Shown here piece by piece: positions 15,424 to 26,036 of a stretch of DNA of 64,000 nt; the stretch's first letter is position 1, and every line of letters begins with the position of its first letter. Below the pieces are notes generated by a model. The model was given only the letters and a program-made list of their open reading frames with translations, did no database searches and was not told the origin of the DNA. Location of the stretch: the NCBI RefSeq assembly GCF_029227915.1, contig NC_079881.1, positions 23,661,501 to 23,725,500 of the forward strand, given 5' to 3'. The position numbers were made by a program, and so were the translations under genes. Origin of the DNA: Hydractinia symbiolongicarpus. Its lineage: Eukaryota > Cnidaria > Hydrozoa > Anthoathecata > Hydractiniidae.

Positions 15424-18400
15424 ATGTACTCAGCGATAGTATTCGGATATTAGTAGGTTGCATCGCTTTCAACAGTAAAACGATTGACTGTGGAATTTAG
15501 TTGAACTGATTCTGGACTGTGACCTTATAAATGTGATAAATGAGCCAATTGGATCCAAGGAATAACATTCTTCTTCATTCGACATGATTGCTGGAATGCA
15601 GCGAGTACACTAGGCCCTGTGGTAAGGCTTTATTTAAAAATTTAGATAAATAAATCATTTTTTACTGTGGGACCAATCCTAGCCGTTAGTTCGCGCTAAA
15701 GAAATACAGGCAGTTTCAAAAACTACATTTCATTGACTTTCTAACAGGGTCACTCCGTTTGAGTTACAACGGTTGCGTCACATATTCGTACCCACATGTA
15801 TTTAGTGATTTTCTTCCGATATTATTAAGTTGCATCGCTTTTAACAGTGAAACGATTGACTGTGGGACTTAATTGAACTAACTTTGGACTGTGACCTGAT
15901 AAATGTGATAAATGAGACAATTGGACTCCAAGAAATAACATTCTTCTTATTTTGACATGATTTTGGGAACTCAGCGATTACACTGGACCCTGTGGTAGCG
16001 CTTCATTTAAAAATTTAGATAAATAAGTCATTTTTACTGTGGGACCAATCCTAGCCGTTAGCGCGCGCTGAAAATATAGAGACAGTTTCAAAATCACCAT
16101 TTCATTGACTTTCTAACAGTGTCAATCCGTTTGAGTTACAACGGTTGCGTCACATATTCGTACCAACATGTATTTAGTGATTTTCTTCCGATATTACTAA
16201 GTTGTATCGCTTTTAACAGTGAAGCGATCGACTGTGGGAATTAATTGAACTAACTTTGGACTGTGACCTGATAAATGTGATAAATGAGACAATTGGACTC
16301 CAAGGAATAACATTCTTCTTAATTTGACATGATTCCTGGATTTCAGTGATTACATTAGGCCTGTGGTAGGGCTTTATTTAAAAATTTAGATAAATAAATC
16401 ATTTTTTACTGTGGGACCAATCCTAGCCGTTAGTTCGCGCTGAAGAAATACAGGCAGTTTCAAAAACTACATTTCATTGACTTTCTAACGGGGTCAATCT
16501 GTTTGAGTTACAACCGTTGCGTCACATATTCGTACCAACATGTATTTAGTGATTTTCTTCCGATATTATTAAGTTGCATCGCTTTTAACAGTGAAACGAG
16601 TGACTGTGGGACTTAATTAAACTATCTTTGGACTGTGACCTGATAAATGTGATAAATGAGACGATTGGACTCCAAGAAATAACATTCTTTTTAACTTGAC
16701 GTGATTACCGGAACTTAGCGATTACATTGGGCGCTGTATTAGCGCTTCATTTAAAAATTTAGATAAATAAGTCATCTTTACTGTGGGACCAATCCTGGCC
16801 GTTATTGCGTGCGGAAGAAATAGCGACAGTTTCAAAAACTAAATTTCAATGACATTCTAACGCTATCAATCCGCTTCAGTTACAACGGTTGCGCATATAT
16901 TCGTACCAACTTGTATTTAGCGATACTTTTCTCATATTACTAGGTTGCATCGCTTTTAACAGTGAAACGATTGACTCTGGGACTTATTTGAACTGATTTT
17001 GGACTGTGACCTTATAAATGTTACAAGTGAGACAATTGGACTCCAAGAAATAACATTCTTCTTATTTTGACATGATTTTGGGAACTCAGCGACTACACTG
17101 GACCCTGTGGCAGCGCTTCATTTAAAAATTTAGATAAATAAGTCATTTTTACTGTGGGACCAATCCTAGCCGTTAGCGCGCGCTGAAAATATAGAGACAG
17201 TTTCAAAAACTCCATTTCATTGACTTTCTAACGGTGTCAATCCGTTTGAGTTACAACGGTTGCGTCACATATTCGTACCAACATGTATTTAGTGATTTTC
17301 TTCCGATATTATTAAGTTGCATCGCTTTTAACATTGAAACGATTGACTGTGGGACTTAATTGAACTATCTTTGGACTGTGACCTGATAAATGTGATAAAT
17401 GAGACGATTGGACTCCAAGAAATAACATTCTTTTTAACTTGACGTGAGAACCGGAACTTAGCGATTACATTGGGCGCTGTATTTGCGCTTCATTTAAATA
17501 TTTAGATAAATAAGTCATCTTTACTGTGGGACCAATCCTGGCCGTTATTGCGCGCGGAAGAAATAGCGACAGTTTCAAAAACTAAATATCATTGACATTC
17601 TAACGCTATCAATCCGCTTCAGTTACAACGGTTGCGTCACATATTCGTACCAACATGTATTTAGCGATTCTTTTCTCATATTACTAGGTTGCATCGCTTT
17701 TAACAGTGAAACGATTGACTCTGGGACTTATTTGAAATGATTTTGGACTGTGACCTTATAAATGTTACAAGTGAGACAATTGGTCTCCAAGGAATAACAT
17801 TCTTCTTAGTTTGACATGATTGCTGGAATTCAGCGATTGCATTAGGCCCTGTGGCAGCGCTTTATTTAAAAATTTAGATAAATAAGACTTTTCTTACTGT
17901 GGGACCAATCCTGGCCATTAACACGCGCTGAATAAATAGGATCAGTTTCAAAGACTACATTTCATTGACTTTCTAGCGGCATAAATCCGTTTGAGTGACA
18001 ACGGTTGCGTCACATATTCTTACCAACATGTACTCAGCGATAGTATTCGGATATTACTAGGTTGCATCGCTTTTAACAGTAAAACGATTGACTGTGGAAT
18101 TTAATTGAACTGATTCTGGACTGTGACCTTATAAATGTGATAAATGAGCCAATTGGATCCAAGGAATAACATTCTTCTTAATTCGACATGATTGCTGGAA
18201 TTCAGCGAGTACACTAGGCCCTGTGTTAGGGCTTTATTTAAAAATTTAGATAAATAAATCATTTTTTACTGTGGGACCAATCCTAGCCGTTAGTTCGCGC
18301 TGAAGAAATACAGGCAGTTTCAAAACCTACATTTCATTGACTTTCTAACAGGGTCAATCCGTTTGAGTTACAACGGTTGCGTCACATATTCGTAACAACA

Positions 18401-20640
18401 TGTATTTAGTGATTTTCTTCCGATATTATTAAGTTGCATCGCTTTTAACAGTGAAACGATTGACTGTGGGACTTAATTGAACTAACTTTGGACTGTGACC
18501 TGATAAATGTGATAAATGAGACAATTGGACTCCAAGAAATAACATTCTTCTTATTTTGACATGATTTCGGGAACTCAGCGATTACACTGGACCCTGTGGT
18601 AGCGCTTCATTTAAAAATTTAGATAAATAAGTCATTTTTACTGTGGGACCAATCCTAGCCGTTAGCGCGCGCTGAAAATATAGAGACAGTTTCAAAAACA
18701 CCATTTCATTGACTTTCTAACGGTGTCAATCCGTTTGAGTTACAACGGTTGCGTCACATATTCGTACCAACATGTATTTAGCGATACTTTTCTCATATTA
18801 CCAGGTTGCATCGCTTTTAATAGTGAAACGATTGACTCCGGGACTTAATTGAACTGATTTTGGACAGTGACCTTATAAATGTTACAAGTGAGACAATTGG
18901 ACTCCAAGAAATAACATTCTTCTTAGTTTGACATGATTGCTGGAATTCAGCGATTACATTAGGCCCTGTGGCAGCGCTTTATTTAAAAATTTAGATAAAT
19001 AAGACTTTTCTTACTGTGGGACCAATCCTGGCCATTAACACGCGCTGAATAAATAGGATCAGTTTCAAAGACTACATTTCATTGACTTTCTAGCGGCATA
19101 AATCCGTTTGAGTTACAACGGTTGCGTCACATATTCTTACCAACATGTACTCAGCGATAGTATTCGGATATTACTAGGTTGCATCGCTTTTAACAGTAAA
19201 ACGATTGACTGTGGAATTTAATTGAACTGATTCTGGACTGTGACCTTATAAATGTGATAAATGAGCCAATTGGATCCAAGCAATAACATTCTTCTTAATT
19301 CGACATGATTGCTGGAATTCAGCGAGTACACTAGGCCCTGTGGTAGGGCTTTATTTAAAAATTTAGATAAATAAATCATTTTTTACTGTGGGACCAATGC
19401 TAGCCGTTAGTTCGCGCTGTTGAAATACAGGCAGTTTCAAAAACTACATTTAATTGACTTTCTAACAGGCTCAATCCGTTTGAGTTACAACGGTTGCGTC
19501 ACATATTCGTACCAACATTCCGATATTATTAAGTTGCATCGCTTTTAACAGTGAAACGATTGACTGTGGGACTTAATTGAACTAACTTTGGACTGTGACC
19601 TGATAAATGTGATAAATGAGACAATTGGACTCCAAGAAATAACATTTTTTTTAACTTGACGTGAGAACCGGAACTTAGCGATTACATTGGGCGCTGTATT
19701 AGCGCTTCATTTAAAAATTTAGATAAATAAGTCATCTTTACTGTGGGACCAATCCTGGCCGTTATTGCGCGGGGAAGAAATAGCGACAGTTTCAAAAACT
19801 AAATATCATTGACTTTCTAACGCTATCAATCCGCTTCAGTTACAACGGTTGCGTCACATATTCGTACCACCATGTATTTAGCGATACTTTTCTCATATTA
19901 CTAGGTTGCATCGCTTTTAACAGTGAAACGATTGACTCCGGGACTTAATTGAACTGATTTAGGACTGTGACTTTATAAATGTTACAAGTGAGACAATTGG
20001 TCTCCAAGGAATAACATTCTTCTTAGTTTGACATGATTGCTGGAATTCAGCGATTACATTAGGCCCTGTGGCAGCGCTTTATTTAAAAATTTAGATAAAT
20101 AAGACTTTTCTTACTGTGGGACCAATCCTGGCCATCAACACGCGCTGAATAAATAGGATCAGTTTCAAAGACAACATTTCATTGACTTTCTAGCGGCATA
20201 AATCCGTTTGAGTTACAACAGTTGCGTCACATATTCTTACCAACATGTACTCAGCGATAGTATTCGGATATTACTAGGTTGCATCGCTTTTAACAGTAAA
20301 ACGATTGACTGTGGAATTTAATTGAACTGATTCTGGACTGTGACCTTATAAATGTGATAAATGAGCCAATTGGATCCAAGGAATAACATTCTTCTTAATT
20401 CGACATGATTGCTGGAATTCAGCGAGTACACTAGGCCCTGTGGTAGGGCTTTATTTGAAAATTTAGATAAATAAATCATTTTTTACTGTGGGACCAGTCC
20501 TAGCCGTTAGTTCGCGCTGTTGAAATACAGGCAGTTTCAAAAACTACATTTAATTGACTTTCTAACAGGCTCAATCCGTTTGAGTTACAACGGTTGCGTC
20601 ACATATTCGTACCAACATGTATTTAGTGATTTTCTTCCGA
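15424..20640. repeat. 3-monomer higher-order repeat within the satellite
   Basis: The private variant ATGTACTCAGCGATAG is found at 15424, 18028, 19145 and 20245. The spacings are 2604, 1117 and 1100 bp, that is 7, 3 and 3 monomers. The 1100-bp interval is shorter because of a 17-bp deletion after 19517. A related ATGTACTCAACG variant lies at 13191. This shows recent block-wise homogenisation at the right side of the array. Confidence 0.8.
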
Positions 20641-21589
20641 TATTATTAAGTTGCATCGCTTTTAACAGTGAAACGATTGACTGTGGGACTTAATTGAACT
20701 AACTTTGGACTGTGACCTGATAAATGTGATAAATGAGACAATTGGACTCCAAGAAATAACATTCTTTTTAACTTGACGTGATTACCGGAACTCAGCGACT
20801 ACATTGGGCGCTGTATTAGCGCTTCATTTAAAAATTTAGATAAATAAGTCATCTTTACTGTGGGACCAATCCTGGCCGTTATTGCGCGCTGAAGAAATAG
20901 CGACAGTTTTAAAAACTAAATTTCATTGACTTTCTAACGCTATCAATCCGCTTCAGTTACAACGGTTGCGTCATATATTCGTACCAACATGTATTTAGCG
21001 ATACTTTTTTCATATTACTAGGTTGCATCGCTTTTAACAGTGAAACGATTGACTCTGGGACTCAATTGAACTGATTTTGGACTGTGAACTTATAAATGTT
21101 GCAAGTGAGACAATTGGACTCCAAGAAATAACATTCTTCTCATTTTGACATGATTTTGGGAACCCAGCGATTACACTGGACCCTGTGGTAGCGCTTCATT
21201 TAAAAATTTAGATAAATAAGTCATTTTTACTGTGGGACCAATCCTAGCCGTTAGCTCGTGCTGAAGAAATAGAGACAGTTTTAAAAAACTACATTTCATT
21301 GACTTTCTGGCGGTGTCAATCCGTTTGAGTTGCAAAGGTTGCGTCACATATTCGTACCAACATGTTATTAGCGATAGTATTCGGATATTACTAGGTTGCA
21401 TCGCTTTTAACAGTGAAACGTTTGACTGTGGGACTTAATTGAACTGACTTTGGACTTTGACCTTATAAATGTGATTAGTGAGGCAGTTTGACTACAAGAA
21501 ATAACATTCTCATTAATCTGACATGATTGCTGGAACTCAGCGGTTGCACTGGGCGCTGTGGTAGCGTTTTATTTAAAAATTAAGATAAA

Positions 21590-21630
21590 CTAGCTGATTG
21601 CCCGTGGAAGAATCCACTGTATCTCTCATT
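21590..21630 (-). mobile_element. Helitron/Helentron-like 3' end, reverse orientation
   Basis: On the minus strand this reads hairpin GTGGA-TTCT-TCCAC (21604-21617), then a short spacer, then CTAG (21590-21593) followed by T. A hairpin about 10 nt before a terminal CTAG/CTRR is the typical 3' end of Helitron-class elements. A near-identical end in the opposite orientation lies at 38035-38074. The satellite stops exactly here. The element to which this end belongs would extend rightwards, and its other end was not found with certainty. Confidence 0.5.
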
Positions 21631-23262
21631 ACAAAAATTACAAAAATTACAAAAAGAGATTTATGTATATTAAAACTATTACGAAAACTTACCTTTACTG
21701 TATGGTACTTCGTACTTCTTAGTCGCAATATATGTAATATATAGGTACTCTTGGTAAATTAATGTTAAGAAGCAGGACAAACAATAATTTCTTTAAATTT
21801 TACCGCTCACTTTAATTTTGACTTAAATTTACAGCAGGTTAAACAAAATCTTCCACCCCTATAACAGTTTACAAGAGTAACATGTTTTTCCCTGACTTTT
21901 AGTGTCTGACTTATTTCAATACAATGAAATAATGCAGGTAATGAAGCGCGCCACGGGAAGGCAAGTCATGGGGCTTTGCGCTTCAACCTAGAAAAGAACA
22001 AATATTATCTTCTGCTTGACAGTAAATATTATAAAGAATGAAAGTAACGTTTAGTGAGACAAAGAGAATAATTACCTGTAGTGTGAGATATATTTGCGTT
22101 TGAAATCTTTACCACATATATTATCCAAAGTACGTGACAACTGATATTTTTATAGTTTCAGTTTATTCAGTTCTTAAATTTTGCAATTCATTCAATTATT
22201 TATTTATATCTGTATTTATTTTTGTATTTACTTTTGTATTTATTTCTGTATTTATTTGTGTATTTATTTGTGTATTTATTTGTGTATTTATTTCTATATT
22301 TATTTCTGTATTTATTTCTATATTTATTTCTGTATTTATTTCTATATTTATTTTTGTATTTATTTCTGTATTTATTTCTGTATTTATTTCTGTATTTATT
22401 TGTGTATTTGTTTTTGTATTTATTTCTGTATTTATTTTCAACATATATATATACATATTATTGGTATATATGCATTTGTCAGATGGTCAGAGCAGTAATT
22501 TTAGTAGATTTAGATTTTAAATGTCACATATATATATATATACATATGTATTCAACAAAAATTAGTTTTTTTGACGTTTTGCATGTTGTCCTTAACCATT
22601 AAATTTTACACAAAATGTCAAAAAACTACGCTTTGGAACGCATCAAAATTTAAATCACGAAGGATCAGTCATTTCGGTATATTGCACAGAGTTTCTCATT
22701 TAAATTTATAAAAACACGAGTGCCTTGCAAGATGTAAAGTCAAATTATACAACAATTAGTTCTTCCAGTATATATATTGCATAATCCTTTTGCCACAAAA
22801 GTTAACAAAAACTTCAAAAAAACACACACAACAGTTTGTATAGATTACATACAGTATATATATATATATATATATGAATGAACACAAATACGGTTTTATC
22901 CAGTTATTCCAGAAACATATACGTAAACACAATTTAATAAGGGAATAATAAGCAACAACAAATCAGTAAGAATGACAAAAGTTATTAATACGTAATATTT
23001 TTATAATATATTTGATTCGTTGTTGTTGGAAAAGGAAAAGCTTTGGATAGGAACGTTGGTGACGCAGCATTGCGGTCTAAACGGAACCCCCGATTGGAAC
23101 CGCAAAAAACGTACGGACAAAGAGAAACCATCCTCTTAATAAGTGAACGCTGTAGAAACCATCTAGTTGGTGATAATATATTTTATTGTTTTTAATTACT
23201 TTCCTTTTTATGTTACCAAGGCAACGTTTTTAATAGTATATATTCTAGTATATATTCTAGTA
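21631..23262. other. AT-rich transposon-like DNA without a recognisable gene
   Basis: No credible coding sequence is seen. Two short blocks link it to 36.8-37.9 kb. The segment 22483-22535 (GGTCAGAGCA, then TAATTTTAGTAGATTTAGAT) matches 37868-37920 in the same orientation. The segment at about 22635-22682 matches 36855-36900 in inverted orientation. The block 23041-23140 is less AT-rich than its surroundings but has no family I recognise. Confidence 0.5.
22190..22440 (+). repeat. 12-bp minisatellite (TATTTATTTSTG)n
   Basis: About 20 tandem copies of a 12-mer, mostly TATTTATTTCTG, TATTTATTTGTG or TATTTATTTCTA. Because 12 is divisible by 3, several frames stay open and encode four-residue periodic peptides such as LYLF or FISV; these are artefacts of the repeat. 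Confidence 0.95.
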
Positions 23263-23264
23263 TA

Positions 23265-23402
<138 letters not shown>

Positions 23403-23483
23403 CAATGTGGAGAGCAATTGTGAGTGCATATCATATTAACAGGATACCATTACAAAGTTGCAGGATAATCGCGAAATCCCTTT

Positions 23484-23566
23484 GCCTCGGCAGCCCAGGG
23501 ACTCGAACCCGGGATCGTCGCATCAGATGCACCGCGGGCTCTTATCCACTGAGCCACGTCGTCGGC
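23484..23566 (-). promoter_or_regulatory. tRNA-like domain with Pol III A and B boxes, unit 1
   Basis: Minus-strand A box TGGCTCAGTGG (23546-23556) and B box GGTTCGAGTCC (23499-23509) both match the type 2 Pol III consensus and lie about 37 nt apart. The D arm pairs (GCTC with GAGC) and the T arm pairs with one mismatch. No normal seven-bp acceptor stem forms; an extended outer pairing CCTTT-TGCC with GGCAAAGG is possible instead. It is therefore a tRNA-derived promoter or tRNA mimic and not a canonical tRNA gene. Copies recur at +285 and +570 bp, plus a partial one in unit 4. Confidence 0.75.
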
Positions 23567-23577
23567 AAAAGGATTCG

Positions 23578-23633
23578 TGAGAATCCAGACAACTTTGGTA
23601 TTTCGGCTAACAAGCCTTCGTCAGCGGATACCA
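23578..23633 (-). ncRNA. hammerhead-like ribozyme, unit 1
   Basis: Minus-strand core: CTGACGA (23618-23624), stem II GGCT-TGTT-AGCC, GAAA (about 23601-23604), a short stem III, and GTC (23588-23590) as the cleavage triplet. Stem I pairs TATCCG upstream with TGGATT downstream (G-U, C-G, C-G, U-A, A-U). All conserved hammerhead core positions are present. One extra A sits between CTGACGA and stem II, which also occurs in the PLE copies here and could affect activity. Stem III is short (A-U, U-G, A-U). Identical copies lie 285 and 570 bp further on. Confidence 0.7.
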
Positions 23634-23862
23634 GAGCCAGTATTGAGCACTGCAGGAACTCTGGGGCAGCTCGAGCTATATATATTCCAATGTGGAGAGC
23701 AATTGTGAGTGCATATCATATTAACAGGATACCATTACAAAGTTGCAGGATAATCGCGAAATCCCTTTGCCTCGGCAGCCCAGGGACTCGAACCCGGGAT
23801 CGTCGCATCAGATGCACCGCGGGCTCTTATCCACTGAGCCACGTCGTCGGCAAAAGGATTCG

Positions 23863-23918
23863 TGAGAATCCAGACAACTTTGGTATTTCGGCTAACAAGC
23901 CTTCGTCAGCGGATACCA
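23863..23918 (-). ncRNA. hammerhead-like ribozyme, unit 2
   Basis: Identical to the unit 1 motif, shifted by 285 bp; cleavage triplet at 23873-23875. Processing at this site and at the unit 1 site would release a 285-nt RNA. Confidence 0.7.
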
Positions 23919-24147
23919 GAGCCAGTATTGAGCACTGCAGGAACTCTGGGGCAGCTCGAGCTATATATATTCCAATGTGGAGAGCAATTGTGAGTGCATA
24001 TCATATTAACAGGATACCATTACAAAGTTGCAGGATAATCGCGAAATCCCTTTGCCTCGGCAGCCCAGGGACTCGAACCCGGGATCGTCGCATCAGATGC
24101 ACCGCGGGCTCTTATCCACTGAGCCACGTCGTCGGCAAAAGGATTCG

Positions 24148-24203
24148 TGAGAATCCAGACAACTTTGGTATTTCGGCTAACAAGCCTTCGTCAGCGGATA
24201 CCA
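24148..24203 (-). ncRNA. hammerhead-like ribozyme, unit 3
   Basis: Identical to the unit 1 motif, shifted by 570 bp; cleavage triplet at 24158-24160. The fourth, truncated unit lacks the ribozyme, so three sites and two complete monomers between sites are present. Confidence 0.7.
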
Positions 24204-24288
24204 GAGCCAGTATTGAGCACTGCAGGAACTCTGGGGCAGCTCGAGCTATATATATTCCAATGTGGAGAGCAATTGTGAGTGCATATCA

Positions 24289-24680
<392 letters not shown>

Positions 24681-25352
24681 AAAAATGTATAAGCCAATGC
24701 ATGTTATGTGTATATAATATATAAAAGAAAGAAAAAACACATGTATTAGGACAAAATATATTTCGGCTAACAAGCCTTCATCAGTTGTAAAATATAAAAT
24801 CAAGTTACATCTTTTATGTAAAATTGGGCAAATATAATACGCTTGAGCGATTAACAGCAAAAGCATTGCTATATAAATACGTTTAGAATAACATAAACAG
24901 TTTTAAATCCTGTGGGTATAAATTGCTAAAGGAGAAGTATTTGCATATGTACATAGTTAAAATTACGGATGTTTTAAACAATTAAAAATGATTATGTACA
25001 GAATTTTTACAATAAAAAATCTATTGACAATTAAAAATGTGGTAAATAAGCAAAAGAACAAGTAAACCGATCATTGCTTAAATTAATGACACTGTGACGT
25101 AGCTGGGAGAAAGAAAATAAATAAATCAACGAGTAAGAGATAGATATTAAGACATACTTACGAAAACATAAAACAGTCCCTACCCATTCCAGCTGGACAG
25201 AATGTGCAGAGTACACATTGAAGTTTTAAAGTACAGCTGATATCCCAGGAATGGATGAATGGGAGACCGTAACTTAGACTTTATCAGCAAGCAATTATCC
25301 GGCACATAGAACCGGGTTGTATAGAAATCATTAGAATATGAAACCTCACAAC
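24681..25352 (-). repeat. PLE pseudo-LTR, downstream copy
   Basis: This 672-bp direct repeat is matched at 28987-29658 with an offset of 4306 bp throughout. It contains a hammerhead-like core near its outer end. Short open frames in it are shared by all copies, start with MLLLLIAQAYY and resemble no known protein; they are probably not coding. Confidence 0.93.
24740..24795 (-). ncRNA. hammerhead-like core in PLE pseudo-LTR (downstream)
   Basis: Minus strand: CTGATGA (24778-24784), stem II GGCT-TGTT-AGCC, GAAA, GTC (24750-24752). Core and stem II are the same as in the 285-bp units. Flanking stem I pairing is weak: only isolated pairs form between the sequence before CTGATGA and that after GTC. 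Activity of a single copy is therefore doubtful. PLE pseudo-LTRs are known to carry hammerhead motifs. Confidence 0.6.
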
Positions 25353-26036
25353 ATCCCGGACTGGGTCTTATAACTTAAATGCCCAGCAAATGCCCACCTC
25401 CATCTAAGCCGTATAGGTCGTTCCCATCCGCCTAAGACCCGTTATACCTTAAGATTTTCCCAAGCTGTACCGTATTATCTTCAATAAAAATAAAATACAA
25501 TCTAGTGTATATATGTGAGGAGGCTAATAGTGTAACATTTGTTTAAGAAGATGCCGCTACGGCAGTTACACTATAAAAGATAAGCGGAAGAAAATGTTAG
25601 AGTACACGAGTTCTTTGAGAGCCTAATTAAAGGGACCTGTGCACTATGCGAATATAAAGGAAAGAGTAAGTTTGTATGTCTTATTGTTAACAATAAAACG
25701 ATAGTGGAAAAGAATAGAGATAAAGAAGTTTAAAGAGGAAATTTGAGGAAAATCTCACTACACTTGATAGAAAATAAAAAAAATAACACAACATATACAC
25801 AACAAACGAATGCTACTCCTCAAAGCCTAAAACCACCAAAGTACTACTAGACATAATGTTCTAGTGGACAAACAGAAAGCGAATTAACTTCGCCACTGTC
25901 ACTGCGGTTAGACAGTGTAGCAGTAATACGCTAAGTGGGGTCACTGGATTTTCATCCAGTGTCCAAAGTAGCTCCAAACTCACTGCACAAAACAAAAACA
26001 AAAAGTAATAATACTTAATAAAGGAAAAATACAACA
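25353..26036 (-). other. PLE non-coding tail after the coding region
   Basis: It lies between the stop codon of the RT frame and the downstream pseudo-LTR. Most of it (25353-25935) is repeated in inverted orientation at 29658-30200. The inverted copy lacks about 30 bp relative to 25507-25540. No gene is seen. Confidence 0.8.

Larger units (their letters stand above)
1..21589. repeat. 373-bp satellite array (about 57 monomers)
   Basis: The landmark CAACATGTATTTAG recurs at about 371, 746, 1119, 1491, 1864 and 2237, giving a 372-375 bp monomer that fills the first 21.6 kb. Other conserved blocks are GGTTGCGTCACATATTCGTA, ACTGTGGGACCAATCCT and GCGCGCGCTGAA. Monomers diverge by roughly 5-20 percent by eye and fall into subfamilies: left of about 9.1 kb many read GGACTTTGACC, to the right many read GGACTGTGACCTGATAAATG. 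No reading frame is conserved across monomers. The array may be centromeric or heterochromatic satellite; this is inference from length and organisation only. The right edge at 21589 is abrupt. Confidence 0.97.

Noticed and set aside
1-21589. Hammerhead ribozyme in the 373-bp satellite
   Set aside because: CTGATA and GAAAC occur near each other in some monomers, but there is no CTGANGA core with a stem II and GAAA in the right order.
22134-22602. Open frames in the 12-bp minisatellite and in the (TA)n runs
   Set aside because: Low-complexity peptides generated by repeats with periods that keep frames open.
23484-24135. Genuine tRNA genes in the 285-bp units
   Set aside because: A and B boxes and the D arm are good, but no normal acceptor or anticodon stem forms. 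Better read as tRNA-derived promoters.
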